Assembly (NCBI GenBank): GCA_035515075.1
Contig: DATJBZ010000022.1
Coordinates: forward strand, 49,040-113,039
Origin: Moheibacter sp035515075
Lineage (GTDB): Bacteria; Bacteroidota; Bacteroidia; Flavobacteriales; Weeksellaceae
DNA: 64,000 nt
Direction of reading: 5' to 3'
In this document: piece after piece, positions 44,310-53,381 of the stretch
How positions within the stretch are numbered: the first letter of the stretch is position 1
Layout of the letters: each line of letters opens with the position of its first letter
The notes under the pieces: model-generated
The model's input: the letters and a program-made list of their open reading frames with translations, nothing else
Databases searched by the model: none
What the model was told of the DNA's origin: nothing
Translations under genes and position numbers: made by a program

Positions 44310-45068
44310 ATGGCTGGACATAGCAAATGGTCAAACATTAAAGAAAGAAAAGGAAAACAAGACAAACAACGGTCGAAGATTTTTTCCAGAATTATCAAAG
44401 AAATTTACATTGCCATCAAAGAAAATGGAGGCAATGGCGATCCTGAAACCAATCCTGCATTGCGCACCGCTTTACAAAATGCCAAAGGTGCCAACATGCC
44501 CAAAGACAACATCGAGCGCGCTATCAAAAAAGCCAGTGGCGCAGATTCGGGCGATTATCAACAATTAACTTTTGAAGGCTATGGGCCGCATGGCATTGCG
44601 ATTTATGTCGAATGTACTTCAGACAATTCCAACAGAACGGTGGCCAATGTGCGCGCGATTTTCAACAAATATGGAGGAAGTTTGGGAACCAATGCTTCTC
44701 TGGAATTCCTATTTGACCGAAAAGGGGTTTTTACTTTGGATAAAACGACTTTGACGATGGATTGGGAAGAATTGCAAATGGAATTGATCGAAAATGGCGC
44801 GGATGAATTTGAGGCAGAAGACGACACTTACTTGATTTATTGCGATTTCATTGACTTCGGCATGCTTTCTCAAAAATTAGCTGAACTCAATATCGAACCC
44901 AAAAGCACAGAACTGGTCAGAATACCGCACCATGAAGAAAGCTTGCCTTTGGAACAAGCACTCAGCATTGTCCAAATGTTGGAAGCTTTTGAAAATGATG
45001 ACGATGTACAACAAGTTTTTCACAACATGGAATTGACCGATGAATTGGCGGAAGAGTTGTCCAAATAA
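44310..45068 (+). CDS. YebC/PmpR-family protein
   Basis: 252 residues, family length. It begins MAGHSKWSNIKERKGKQDKQRSKIF and has GGNGDPETNPALRTALQNAK and MPKDNIERAIKKASG, the conserved N-terminal stretches. These proteins are named as transcriptional regulators, and some have been shown to bind ribosomes and help translate proline-rich stretches; which applies here is unknown. It has its own start region, and fmt follows 55 bases on. Confidence 0.96.
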   Translation: MAGHSKWSNIKERKGKQDKQRSKIFSRIIKEIYIAIKENGGNGDPETNPALRTALQNAKGANMPKDNIERAIKKASGADSGDYQQLTFEGYGPHGIAIYVECTSDNSNRTVANVRAIFNKYGGSLGTNASLEFLFDRKGVFTLDKTTLTMDWEELQMELIENGADEFEAEDDTYLIYCDFIDFGMLSQKLAELNIEPKSTELVRIPHHEESLPLEQALSIVQMLEAFENDDDVQQVFHNMELTDELAEELSK

Positions 45069-45122
45069 TTGCGGTTGATCTACCAAATTTCCATTAATTT
45101 TATCCCTTAAATTCTACATCAG

Positions 45123-46064
45123 ATGAAAATCGTATTTATGGGCACGCCAGAGTTTGCTGCCGTTTGTTTGGAAAATTTAATTCAATCCAAATATGAAGTG
45201 GTGGCTGTGGTCAGTGTTCCTGACAAACCGGCGGGTCGCGGACAAAAACTGAGAGCATCCGCGGTGGCACAATTGGCACAAGAAAACAACATTCCGCTTT
45301 TGCAACCTGAAAAACTGAAAGATGCTGTTTTTTTGGAGCAATTGAAAGAATTCAATGCGGAGGCCTTTGTAGTCGTGGCTTTTCGAATGTTACCCAAAGA
45401 AGTTTGGCAAATTCCCCCTAAAGGCACCTTCAATTTGCATGCGTCAATTTTGCCACAATACCGTGGTGCTGCACCGATCAATTGGGCAGTGATCAATGGA
45501 GAAACCGAATCGGGCGTGACCACTTTTTTAATCGATGAAGCCATCGATACTGGCAATATTTTATTGGTCGAAAAAGTCGCCATCACGCCAGAAGACAATG
45601 CAGGAACTCTACACGACAAATTATTGGCTGTTGGAAAACATCTGATCGTCGAAACTTTGGATGGTTTGGCCGATGGGTCGATCCAAGCAAAACCACAAGA
45701 CTCAACTGAGGTTTTAAAAGCGGCTCCCAAGATTTTCAAAGAAGATTGTCAAATCGATTGGACAGAAGACATTGAACAAATTCACAATAAAATTCGGGGT
45801 TTGAGTCCCTATCCTGCAGCTTGGAGTTATATTCAAAAAGAAGAGGATTTGAAAACTTTCAAGATTTTCAAAGGTCATTTCGAAAAAACACAGAACGATG
45901 TTGCTTTGGTGCATTCGATTTCATTTGAAAACAACCAAATGTTGATTCATTTAGCAGATGGAAATTATTGTGTAGAAGATTTGCAACCCGAAGGCAAAAA
46001 ACGCATGAGTGTCAAAGATTTCATCAATGGCATTCAAGACAAAAGCCATTGGAAAGTCAAGTAA
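45123..46064 (+). CDS. fmt: Methionyl-tRNA formyltransferase
   Basis: 313 residues. The start MKIVFMGTPEFAAVCLENLI is diagnostic. The formyl-folate site is NLHASILPQYRGAAPINWA; catalytic Asn, His and Asp lie in NLHASILP and IDTGNIL. A C-terminal domain of about 100 residues binds the initiator tRNA. It formylates Met-tRNAfMet, needed for normal translation starts. A strong terminator follows. Confidence 0.97.
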   Translation: MKIVFMGTPEFAAVCLENLIQSKYEVVAVVSVPDKPAGRGQKLRASAVAQLAQENNIPLLQPEKLKDAVFLEQLKEFNAEAFVVVAFRMLPKEVWQIPPKGTFNLHASILPQYRGAAPINWAVINGETESGVTTFLIDEAIDTGNILLVEKVAITPEDNAGTLHDKLLAVGKHLIVETLDGLADGSIQAKPQDSTEVLKAAPKIFKEDCQIDWTEDIEQIHNKIRGLSPYPAAWSYIQKEEDLKTFKIFKGHFEKTQNDVALVHSISFENNQMLIHLADGNYCVEDLQPEGKKRMSVKDFINGIQDKSHWKVK

Positions 46065-46117
46065 TTTCGGACAAAATTCATTGAATTTCACAAAACATTC
46101 TTTCATTTCAACCATAA

Positions 46118-46156
46118 AAAAAGCCATTCATCCAAATTGATCGGATGAATGGCTTT
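46118..46156. terminator. Bidirectional terminator after fmt
   Basis: AAAGCCATTCATCC at 46120-46133 is complementary to GGATGAATGGCTTT at 46143-46156, with a nine-base loop, and flanked by A and T runs. Confidence 0.9.
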
Positions 46157-46189
46157 CTACTTTACAACATTGCAGTTGCTGTTTAGAAC

Positions 46190-47456
46190 TTATTTTTTAA
46201 TGAATTTAATGCTTTGAATTCTTTCATCATTTTGAACTCTCAAGAAATAAACGCCCGCTGCCAAATTGGAAACATCGATCGTTTGGGTATTTTGGTAGGC
46301 ATATTTCAACTCCTTCACTTTTCTTCCCAAAGTATCATAAATCGACAATTGAGTAGGCAAAGTAGGTACGCTGTCGCTTTTCAAAGTGATCCAATTGCTG
46401 GCAGGGTTAGGATATACTGTCGCATTCGATGCCATGGCTACTTCTTGCGTATTCAAAAACGTAAAAATCGGTGCGCTATAAATCCCTCCCACACCTTCAA
46501 AACCAGAAAAAACTCCCACCAACATGCTGTCTTCTAAAAATACGAATCCCATCGGTATGCCATAAAAATTCAAGTCAGGAATTGGACTAAATGCTGGGAA
46601 ACCTTCTCTGTAAGGTATCTAATTCTGTCCTTGATCCACAGTATAAAAAATGACCTCATCAGCATGCCCCATGAAAAATACTCCTTGGTATTCTTGTATA
46701 AAACCTACACTTGTTGAAGCTTCTGCTGGTATTGGCATCACTTCTCATTTTTCTAAATCTTAGTTCCAAACGGTACATTATAAACCACGTACATCACATC
46801 TCCCACTACCAATGATTTGTAGCTGTACCAATCCTCATTGATATGTGTCCACTTATCCTCTGCTTCATTGTATTCCAAATGCCAAAAGCACCAATGTTGT
46901 ACAATTTTCCATTGAAAGATTGGAGATCATACGTCCATTGCTCACCATTCTCTGGATTGACTGGATCCAACAAAGGATCAACATCTGTCAAATGCCAAGT
47001 TTGACCTTGATCCTCCGAATAAACTATTCCATAAGCCAACAAAGACACACAAATGCGGTCGTTGTGCGCTTCTATTGCATAAATCGGTTCAGAAGGATCT
47101 ACCTCTGGAAACAAGTGCCAAAAGCTGTTAGTTTCCCAACTATCACCATTGTCGTGAGAAATCGCTAAAGTACGGTCTGCTCCTCCCATATAAATGGTTT
47201 CACCTACAACCAAATAAGCTGTACAGCCCATAAGGTGCAGCTAATGTTTCAGACCAAGAATTGCCTTCATCTTTAGAAATAAAAAATCGTTCCCAAATCA
47301 GGATAAATGTCATTGGTCGCCAACAAATTCCCATTGGAAGTTTGACATAAAAGCCAAGTATTTTCTTTAAAATCCGTTGATGTCCATTGCGCCTGTGCAA
47401 TTGTTCCACTTAAAACTCCTCCTACAAGAAACAAAAGTTGTTGTATTTCTTTTCAT
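46190..47456 (-). pseudogene. Broken type IX secretion protein gene (BNR/sialidase-like repeats)
   Basis: Pieces in several frames add up to one protein. After the ATG at 47456 the frame shifts within the A-rich run to read a signal peptide ending TIAQAQ. Later pieces read ISKDEGNSWSETL and ISHDNGDSWETN, which are Asp-box (BNR) repeats, and the end (46190-46573) is a T9SS sorting tail with YPNPASNWITLKSD. I count at least six lesions: frameshifts near 47450, 47283, 47225 and 46875, a frameshift with TAG/TGA near 46745-46755, and an in-frame TAG at 46619-46621. Two stops look like TGG-to-TAG/TGA changes. Read together it would encode about 420 residues. The gene appears dead. Confidence 0.88.
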
Positions 47457-47687
47457 TGTGTGTTAATTTATTATTTTATTTAATGGACACGAAAATAGGC
47501 AAATATCATCCGATTTCAAACGATTTAACATTTCAATACCTCTTGAAATAAGCCAAAGAAACACAGCTTCAGACAACCTTTTTTTTATCAGAGAACTACA
47601 CAAAAATGTGAATTTTTGACAGTTGCTTTTAAAATCAAAAAACGCCAAGCAAGTTGACGTTCTCATTTTTATAAAGATGCATGTCTT

Positions 47688-48008
47688 TTATTTTGCCGTT
47701 TTGCTCACCACCTTAACCAAGGTATAGCGAATGCTCGAAGCGTCGGCGGGTGGATTTTCAATGGGTGTTTCTTTGACCAACAATTCGTATTCAAAACCTT
47801 TTTCATAGGTAAATCCTTCAATGTTTGAATAGAAATTCTGCCATTCAGCTTGATTTTTATCTGTTTTTACCAACAGACAGTCCATTTCAGCTACCCCTTG
47901 GCAAATTCGCGTATCCGCTGCAACCAAGAGCGTTTTATTATTGGCTGTGGAACAAGACAAAATTATTGCTGCCAACAAGCCAATGGCCAAAAATTTCAAT
48001 GCTTTCAT
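47688..48008 (-). CDS. DUF4377-type small lipoprotein
   Basis: 106 residues. The signal peptide ends in a lipobox (AIILSC). The mature part contains the pair CQGVAEMDCLLV, then WQNFYSNIEGFTYEKGFEYELLV and an RYTLVKVVS ending, which fits the DUF4377 family (often fused to META/HslJ domains). The two Cys of the mature part may form a disulfide. The role is not known. It is a single gene, just downstream of the broken T9SS gene on the same strand. Confidence 0.8.
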   Translation of the reverse strand: MKALKFLAIGLLAAIILSCSTANNKTLLVAADTRICQGVAEMDCLLVKTDKNQAEWQNFYSNIEGFTYEKGFEYELLVKETPIENPPADASSIRYTLVKVVSKTAK

Positions 48009-48371
48009 TTTGTTCTGTTTTTAAGTTAATTTCTAAATATGCGGTATCGATTGGAACACATGGGCTATCCAACAATCGTGCAACTTTCATTGAAACTAAA
48101 TGCTTCACGAATATTTAATCTTCACATTGTGCATTGGTCCTTAAAAATTAATCAGCTTACCGTTTAAAATCATTCGTTTTTCAATCAAAACTTGAAAAGC
48201 CAAGCAAAATGAAAATTGGTCAGAAATCCGCGCAATTTTTTTACCGATAAGTCTTTTCCCTGATATAATGTTATTATTTCAATAAAAAAACGAATTTTAA
48301 TTCGTCAAAACTTGCATGAACAAAGGTTTCTTTTATATTTGTTAATAATTAATCTATAAAACACTAAAATT
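48009..48371. promoter_or_regulatory. Non-coding region with the HU promoter
   Basis: About 360 bases without a gene. TATATTTG at 48334-48341 fits the -7 consensus exactly, and CTTG at 48311-48314 lies 19 bases upstream, a good -33 element for the HU gene. The left part should hold the promoter of the lipoprotein, but no clear box is visible; I see no other structure. Confidence 0.75.
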
Positions 48372-48662
48372 ATGAACAAATCAGAATTAGTTGATGCAAT
48401 GGCCGCTGATGCTGGGATCACCAAGGCAGCTGCAAAAAAAGCTTTGGATTCTTTCACAAACAATGTTACTTCAACCCTTAAAAAAGGAGAAAAAGTTGCA
48501 TTGGTAGGGTTTGGGACTTTCTCCACCTCTGAAAGAAAAGCGAGAGAAGGACACAACCCTCAAACGAAACAAAAGATTAAAATTCCTGCAAAAACTGTAG
48601 CAAAGTTCAAAGCAGGTTCTGAGTTATCAGCAGCGGTAGATCTAAAGAAAAAGAAGAAATAA
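48372..48662 (+). CDS. HU-family DNA-binding protein
   Basis: 96 residues. It starts MNKSELVDAMAADAGITKAAAKKAL and has the VALVGFGTFSTSERKAREGHNPQT arm, the DNA-binding hallmark of HU/IHF, and a Lys-rich tail. HU bends and compacts the chromosome. Strong promoter upstream and strong terminator downstream suggest a highly expressed single gene. Confidence 0.97.
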   Translation: MNKSELVDAMAADAGITKAAAKKALDSFTNNVTSTLKKGEKVALVGFGTFSTSERKAREGHNPQTKQKIKIPAKTVAKFKAGSELSAAVDLKKKKK

Positions 48663-48673
48663 TTTTTCCATTC

Positions 48674-48710
48674 AAAAAAAGGCTGTTCTGTTCAATGACA
48701 GCCTTTTTTT
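48674..48710. terminator. Bidirectional terminator between HU and pdxH
   Basis: AAAAAAAGGCTGT at 48674-48686 pairs with ACAGCCTTTTTTT at 48698-48710 around an 11-base loop. Confidence 0.9.
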
Positions 48711-48728
48711 ATGTCTAATTCTTAACGA

Positions 48729-49373
48729 TCAAGGAGACAAACGGTCTTGCACCCATTTTCCATCTTGTAGTTGGTACCGCAAACGATCATGCAAACGACT
48801 GGGTCTTCCTTGCCAAAATTCGACCTCAACCGCTTTGACCAAAAAACCTCCCCAATGCTCGGGACGCGGAATTTCTTTTCCTTCCCAAATGGTTTTCAAC
48901 GCATTGACTTGTTCTTCTAAATTTACGGACCGATCAATGACAGTACTTTGGGCAGAAACGATGGCTCCCAACTGACTTTCAAATGGTCTTTGGTGAAAAT
49001 AAGCATCGGACATTTCTTGGGAAACCTTTTCTGCCATGCCTTTTATAATGACCTGTTGCTCCAGTTCATCCCAAAAAAAAGACAAGCAAACTTGGGGGTT
49101 TTCCAAAATCGCTTTCCCTTTCTCACTTTCATAGTTGGTATAAAAAACAAAACCGTCGGCATTGTATTCTTTCAACAAGACAATCCTATTTTTCGGAAAG
49201 CCATCTCGCCCAATCGTTGACAGACTCATGGCGTACACCTCCTTGATCAACTGAGATTCAAAGGCTTGCTTGTACCATTCGTCAAACAGCAACATAGGCG
49301 TCGCAGGCATTTTTTCAAAATCCATTGAATTTTTCGCGTAATCCATCCTTTTGTTGCTTAAATCTTGTTTCAT
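48729..49373 (-). CDS. pdxH: Pyridoxamine 5'-phosphate oxidase
   Basis: 214 residues, family length. FMN- and substrate-binding segments SLSTIGRDGFPKNRIVLLKEY, FVFYTNYESEKGKAI, and the C-terminal WGGFLVKAVEVEFWQGRPSRLHDR are all conserved. It makes PLP from pyridoxine or pyridoxamine phosphate. Internal ATGs exist at residues 10 and 17, so the true start may be slightly later. It may serve the several PLP enzymes in this window. Confidence 0.96.
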   Translation of the reverse strand: MKQDLSNKRMDYAKNSMDFEKMPATPMLLFDEWYKQAFESQLIKEVYAMSLSTIGRDGFPKNRIVLLKEYNADGFVFYTNYESEKGKAILENPQVCLSFFWDELEQQVIIKGMAEKVSQEMSDAYFHQRPFESQLGAIVSAQSTVIDRSVNLEEQVNALKTIWEGKEIPRPEHWGGFLVKAVEVEFWQGRPSRLHDRLRYQLQDGKWVQDRLSP

Positions 49374-49425
49374 CCAATTTTTTTTTTAACTTTATGCTGT
49401 TGTCTAAAATTCAAACCCAAAATTA

Positions 49426-49977
49426 ATGCAAATTAAGACGATTACAAAAGGAAATATTCTGATCGCCAGACCAGCACTACACGATTGTACATTCAATCGT
49501 TCGGTCATTCTGATTACTGACCACAATGCATCTGGCTCGGTTGGCTTTATTTTGAACAAACCTTTGCAACAAACCGTCAATTTATTCATTTCCGAACTCG
49601 ATGCTGAACTTCAAGTCTATGAAGGAGGCCCGGTCGAAATGCAAAATTTGTATTATTTGCACAAAAGGCCCGATTTGATTGGCGACAGTGAAAAAATCTC
49701 CGACGGACTTTATTGGTCAGGCAATTACGAAGACGTTCGTTTTGCCATCAACAACGATTTGATTTTGCCCAATGAAATTCGTTTTTACTTAGGTTACAGC
49801 GGTTGGAGCGAAAATCAATTGAAATCGGAAGTAGATGACAATGCTTGGATCATCGTTGACAATGAAGTAGATATTTTTCAAAATTGGGACAACAATCTTT
49901 GGCAACAAGAAATGAAAAAGCTGGGTGGCGAACACTTGATTTGGCTCAATACCCCTTCTGATCCCACCATGAATTAA
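49426..49977 (+). CDS. YqgE/AlgH-family protein
   Basis: 183 residues. It begins ITKGNILIARPALHDCTFNRSVILI and has GSVGFILNKPL and RFYLGYSGWSENQL, the conserved parts of the YqgE/AlgH family (UPF0301). No biochemical activity is established. Its stop overlaps that of the convergent aminotransferase by four bases (shared TTAA), so no terminator separates them. Confidence 0.95.
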   Translation: MQIKTITKGNILIARPALHDCTFNRSVILITDHNASGSVGFILNKPLQQTVNLFISELDAELQVYEGGPVEMQNLYYLHKRPDLIGDSEKISDGLYWSGNYEDVRFAINNDLILPNEIRFYLGYSGWSENQLKSEVDDNAWIIVDNEVDIFQNWDNNLWQQEMKKLGGEHLIWLNTPSDPTMN

Positions 49978-50807
49978 TCTTTTTCAAATGCTACCAACAA
50001 TTCTTCCGTCAAACTGGTCGTATAGCTTTTTTTTCGGTTTTGATGAATGGACTGTATGCCATCTCCTGCAATGCAAATGAACATTTCATCGGATTTTTGC
50101 ATTTCAAATGGAAAAATTTCTGTTTCCTCCAAAGCATAGTTTGGATTTCTTCGCAACCATTTGCACAATTGATTGCGGGTGACATTTCGAATGCCACCTT
50201 CAGTAATTTTGGGTGTTTTGATGGTATTCCCTTGGATCAAAAATGGACTGCCGAGTACACTTCTCGCCATTCGTTTGGCTCCATTCAACAACACCATGTC
50301 TTCCAAATCATTTTCTTGCATAAACGCTTGAACTATGATATCTTCTGGTTTGTGTGTATTGAGTTGCGCAAAAAAATCAGTATTGACCGTCAAGTCTCTG
50401 AAAACATCGATCTCGGCGGCTGCATTGTACCAATTGAGTGGTGCATTTTCTGAAAAAACTTTGACTATTTCAATCAAATAAGCCACCGAAGCGCGGGTGA
50501 TATCAATCCCATGGTCCAAATTTCGATAGACCGAAATCTGAATTTTGGCATGCTCCACCGCATTGGCCTCGAGTAAAGTTTGAATTTGTTCCTCAAAAAA
50601 CTCTTGGGTAAATTCAATCGGTATTTTCATGCGAAAAATCCGCATGGAAGCCATCAAGTTAAAATAATGCTCTTCAGCGTACAATGCCTTTTGATTGGCA
50701 ATTTTGATCGGTTCAGCAATAAAATCTCCCAAACGAAAACCCCGATTTTGCACATCAAAAACAGCGGTTGTTTCGTCCAACAAATTGCCATTGAAAATAA
50801 ACTTCAC
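49974..50807 (-). CDS. Class-IV aminotransferase-like protein with changed PLP site
   Basis: 277 residues of the fold type IV family (branched-chain aminotransferase, aminodeoxychorismate lyase). The N-terminal FNGNLLDETTAVFDVQNRGF and the EGGIRNVTRNQL segment fit. The PLP lysine is probably Lys153 in LNTHKPEDII. The Glu that normally anchors the pyridine nitrogen, in the segment written vEs before sNiF, is Arg182 here (MARSVLGSPF), and the sNiF Asn is also lost. This suggests a changed or lost transaminase reaction. Confidence 0.85.
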   Translation of the reverse strand: MKFIFNGNLLDETTAVFDVQNRGFRLGDFIAEPIKIANQKALYAEEHYFNLMASMRIFRMKIPIEFTQEFFEEQIQTLLEANAVEHAKIQISVYRNLDHGIDITRASVAYLIEIVKVFSENAPLNWYNAAAEIDVFRDLTVNTDFFAQLNTHKPEDIIVQAFMQENDLEDMVLLNGAKRMARSVLGSPFLIQGNTIKTPKITEGGIRNVTRNQLCKWLRRNPNYALEETEIFPFEMQKSDEMFICIAGDGIQSIHQNRKKSYTTSLTEELLVAFEKD

Positions 50808-50820
50808 AGAATGTTTCTTT

Positions 50821-51201
50821 TTAAGATCCTAAAATTTGTTTCAAATCATCGATCTGTGATTCCCAAAGCAATTTGGCCTCATCGATTTCTCCTTCGTCTG
50901 CAAAGTCTGTGACCATCAAAGAAACGTCTCCAGTCAAATCATCTTCGACAATGTTCAATTCGAAAAAATACTTGGTGTCCTCATCATCCTCCCATTGAAA
51001 ACGAACGTAGGCATCTTGTTTGCTCTTGATCAAAAAAGCTATTTGCTCATCACCATCCCAAATAAATGAATATTTCTCTCCCCTTGAATTTACATTGTCC
51101 GCAAACCACTCAGACAATCCCGATGGATTGGAGATATAATTGTACAACAAAGCTGGAGATGAACGAATAACAAACTCTGATTGAAATTTAACTCTTGTCA
51201 T
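50821..51201 (-). CDS. START-like domain protein
   Basis: 126 residues from the ATG at 51201 (MTRVKFQSEFVIRSS); the frame continues upstream into the promoter region of the tRNA but without family similarity. The fold is a small SRPBCC/AHSA1-like START domain with LYNYISNPSGLSEWFAD and a C-terminal helix (EIDEAKLLWESQIDDLKQIL). Flavobacterial members are annotated as START-like; the ligand is unknown. It is transcribed toward the class-IV aminotransferase gene, 14 bases downstream. Confidence 0.85.
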   Translation of the reverse strand: MTRVKFQSEFVIRSSPALLYNYISNPSGLSEWFADNVNSRGEKYSFIWDGDEQIAFLIKSKQDAYVRFQWEDDEDTKYFFELNIVEDDLTGDVSLMVTDFADEGEIDEAKLLWESQIDDLKQILGS

Positions 51202-51267
51202 TTTTAGTTTTTTAGAATGAGTGCAATATATAAAATCGCTACATACATCCAAACTTTTTTAAAAAGT

Positions 51268-51298
51268 TTTGTTGAATTCATAAAAGATTCTATATTTG
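51268..51298 (+). promoter_or_regulatory. tRNA promoter
   Basis: TTTG at 51268-51271, a 19-base spacer and TATATTTG at 51291-51298 fit the Bacteroidota promoter consensus exactly. The tRNA starts 15 bases after the -7 box. Confidence 0.9.
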
Positions 51299-51312
51299 CA
51301 CACCGAAAACGA

Positions 51313-51386
51313 GGCGAGGTAGCTCAGGTGGTTAGAGCGCAGGATTCATAACCCTGAGGTCGGGGGTTCAAGTCCCCCCTTCGCTA
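51313..51386 (+). tRNA. tRNA-Met (CAT), elongator type
   Basis: A 74-base cloverleaf. The acceptor stem GGCGAGG pairs with CTTCGCT (with G-U pairs), the D stem is GCTC/GAGC, the anticodon loop TTCATAA shows CAT, and the T stem is GGGGG/CCCCC. The first pair is G-U, not the mismatch of initiators, so it is not the initiator. Its body resembles elongator tRNA-Met. CCA is not encoded. Confidence 0.92.
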
Positions 51387-51388
51387 CT

Positions 51389-51424
51389 AAAAAAAGGAGA
51401 TGCTTTTTCAAGTGTCTCCTTTTT
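51389..51424 (+). terminator. tRNA terminator
   Basis: AAAAAGGAGA at 51391-51400 pairs with TCTCCTTTTT at 51415-51424 directly after the tRNA end. Confidence 0.85.
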
Positions 51425-51795
51425 CATTTCTTTTGATTTATCAATCAATCCAATAGCATTTCCTCGCACAACTTTCACACTACCAATTTTTTCTTTTTTT
51501 TACCTAAATAACTACTGCAATTCAATCGAAAATCATCATTGTCTTTGCCCTACATCAAATGTCTTGCTTGCGCATTTCTATTTTGCATGTAGTTATTTTA
51601 GCTATTTGAATTTTCTTTTTTTGGTGCAGATTTGAACGAATATTTGAAACAACCAAAGACAAATTCATTGTCCAATGAAAATAGACAGGAGATAGTTTTC
51701 ATCATTTGAAGAAATTCACTGAGAATTGCTTATTTTAGCCAACTAAAATTCAATCGTTCACATTGAATTTTCAATAACTAAAAAAATATTTTAAG
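51425..51795. other. Non-coding region before lpdA
   Basis: About 370 bases with no gene that I can support. TATTTTAG at 51731-51738 is a one-mismatch -7 box for the dehydrogenase gene, and TTTG at 51705-51708 may be its -33 element with a long 22-base spacer. Confidence 0.5.
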
Positions 51796-53187
51796 ATGAA
51801 ATTTGATATAGTCGTAATCGGAAGTGGCCCTGGCGGATACGTTGCAGCCATTCGCGCAGCCCAATTGGGAAAAAAAGTAGCCATCATCGAAAAGGCAGAA
51901 TTGGGTGGAATTTGTTTGAATTGGGGATGTATTCCTACCAAAGCATTGCTCAAAAGTGCTCAAGTTTTCAACTATTTGAAAGATGCTGAAAATTTTGGAA
52001 TCAACAAAATCGATGCACCTACTTTTGAATTTGAAAACATCATCAACCGCAGCCGCAATGTAGCAGGAACCATGAGCAAAGGCGTTCAATTTCTGATGAG
52101 AAAAAACAAAATCGAAGTCATCAATGGAGAAGCGAAAGTGCTTCCTGGAAAAAAAATCAATGTCCAATCTGCTGACGGAAGCAACAGCGAAGTTGCTGCT
52201 GATCACATCATCATTGCAACGGGTGGACGTTCAAGAGAATTGCCAAGCATGCCACAGGATGGCAAAAAAGTCATTGGCTACCGCGGTGCTTTGAGTTTAG
52301 AAAAACAACCCAAAAGCATGATTGTCGTAGGAAGTGGTGCCATCGGTGTTGAATTCGCCAACTTTTACCACAGCTTAGGAACTGACGTTACCATTGTTGA
52401 ATACCAACCGAACATCGTTCCTGTAGAAGACGAAGACATTTCCAAACAATTGGAAAGATCGTTCAAGAAAAGCGGTATCAAAATTTTGACCAATGCAGAA
52501 GTCACTTCTGTTGACACTTCAGGTGATGGCGTGAAAGCCCATGTCAAAACCAAAAAAGGCGAAGAAGTATTGGAAGCCGATGTTTTGTTGTCCGCTGTAG
52601 GTGTGGTGGCCAACATTGAAAACATTGGATTGGAAGAAGTCGGCATTCAGACCGAAAGAGGAAAAATTGTGATCAATGATTTTTGTCAAACCAATGTTGC
52701 AGGCTATTATGCAATTGGTGACGTGGTGCACGGACAAGATTTGGCGCATTTGGCCTCAGCACAAGCCATTTTGTGTGTGGAAAAAATCGCAGGTGAGCAT
52801 GTAGAAGCCATTGATTTTGGCAACGTACCAGGTTGTACTTACTGTTCTCCTGAAATCGCATCAGTCGGCATGACAGAAGCACAAGCCAAAGCAGCTGGTT
52901 TTGATGTAAAAGTTGGAAAATTCCCTTTCTCAGCCAATGGAAGAGCGGTGGCCAATGGTGCTGCTGACGGATTTGTGAAAGTGATTTTCGATGCCAAATA
53001 TGGCGAATGGTTGGGCTGTCACATGATTGGGGATGGCGTAACCGAAATGATCGCTGAAGCAGTGGCTGCAAGAAATTTAGAAACCACCGCAACAGAAATC
53101 ATGCGCTCTATTCATCCACATCCGACCATGTCAGAAGCCATCATGGAAGCGGTCATGGACGCTTATGGACATGCGATTCATATCTAA
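51796..53187 (+). CDS. lpdA: Dihydrolipoyl dehydrogenase
   Basis: 463 residues. FAD site IGSGPGGYVAAIRAAQLG at the N terminus; redox-active disulfide in GGICLNWGCIPTKALL; NAD site VVGSGAIGVEFANFYHSLG; the C-terminal His-Glu pair in SIHPHPTMSEA. It reoxidises lipoamide in 2-oxoacid dehydrogenase complexes and the glycine cleavage system. No E1 or E2 gene is next to it here. It has its own promoter and terminator. Confidence 0.97.
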   Translation: MKFDIVVIGSGPGGYVAAIRAAQLGKKVAIIEKAELGGICLNWGCIPTKALLKSAQVFNYLKDAENFGINKIDAPTFEFENIINRSRNVAGTMSKGVQFLMRKNKIEVINGEAKVLPGKKINVQSADGSNSEVAADHIIIATGGRSRELPSMPQDGKKVIGYRGALSLEKQPKSMIVVGSGAIGVEFANFYHSLGTDVTIVEYQPNIVPVEDEDISKQLERSFKKSGIKILTNAEVTSVDTSGDGVKAHVKTKKGEEVLEADVLLSAVGVVANIENIGLEEVGIQTERGKIVINDFCQTNVAGYYAIGDVVHGQDLAHLASAQAILCVEKIAGEHVEAIDFGNVPGCTYCSPEIASVGMTEAQAKAAGFDVKVGKFPFSANGRAVANGAADGFVKVIFDAKYGEWLGCHMIGDGVTEMIAEAVAARNLETTATEIMRSIHPHPTMSEAIMEAVMDAYGHAIHI

Positions 53188-53208
53188 AATATACTTTATT
53201 TGATATAC

Positions 53209-53243
53209 TAAAAAGCACTTTAATTTCTTAAAGTGCTTTTTTT
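53209..53243 (+). terminator. lpdA terminator
   Basis: AAAAGCACTTTAA at 53211-53223 pairs with TTAAAGTGCTTTT at 53228-53240, followed by more T. Confidence 0.9.
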
Positions 53244-53381
53244 ATGGGCTCCTATTTTGGTCGAATTCTATTTTGAATGAAATTTACCGTCCCTAAGAAT
53301 CTTTGTTCTTTTTTGGCTAACTTTAGACAATCAAAGCTTGCCTTTTGTAACCAACAAGCCGATCATTTGAACCTTAGCTAA

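Noticed and set aside
46190..46573. The 127-codon frame as an independent short T9SS protein
   Set aside because: It begins at a TTG in the middle of a domain, has no signal peptide and continues upstream past an in-frame TAG; it is the tail of the broken gene.
47463..47666. 67-codon frame upstream of the broken T9SS gene
   Set aside because: No signal, family motif or plausible promoter; the codon use is not like the neighbours.
51313..51386. Initiator tRNA
   Set aside because: The first base pair is G-U rather than the unpaired end of initiator tRNAs, and the three G-C pairs of the initiator anticodon stem are absent.
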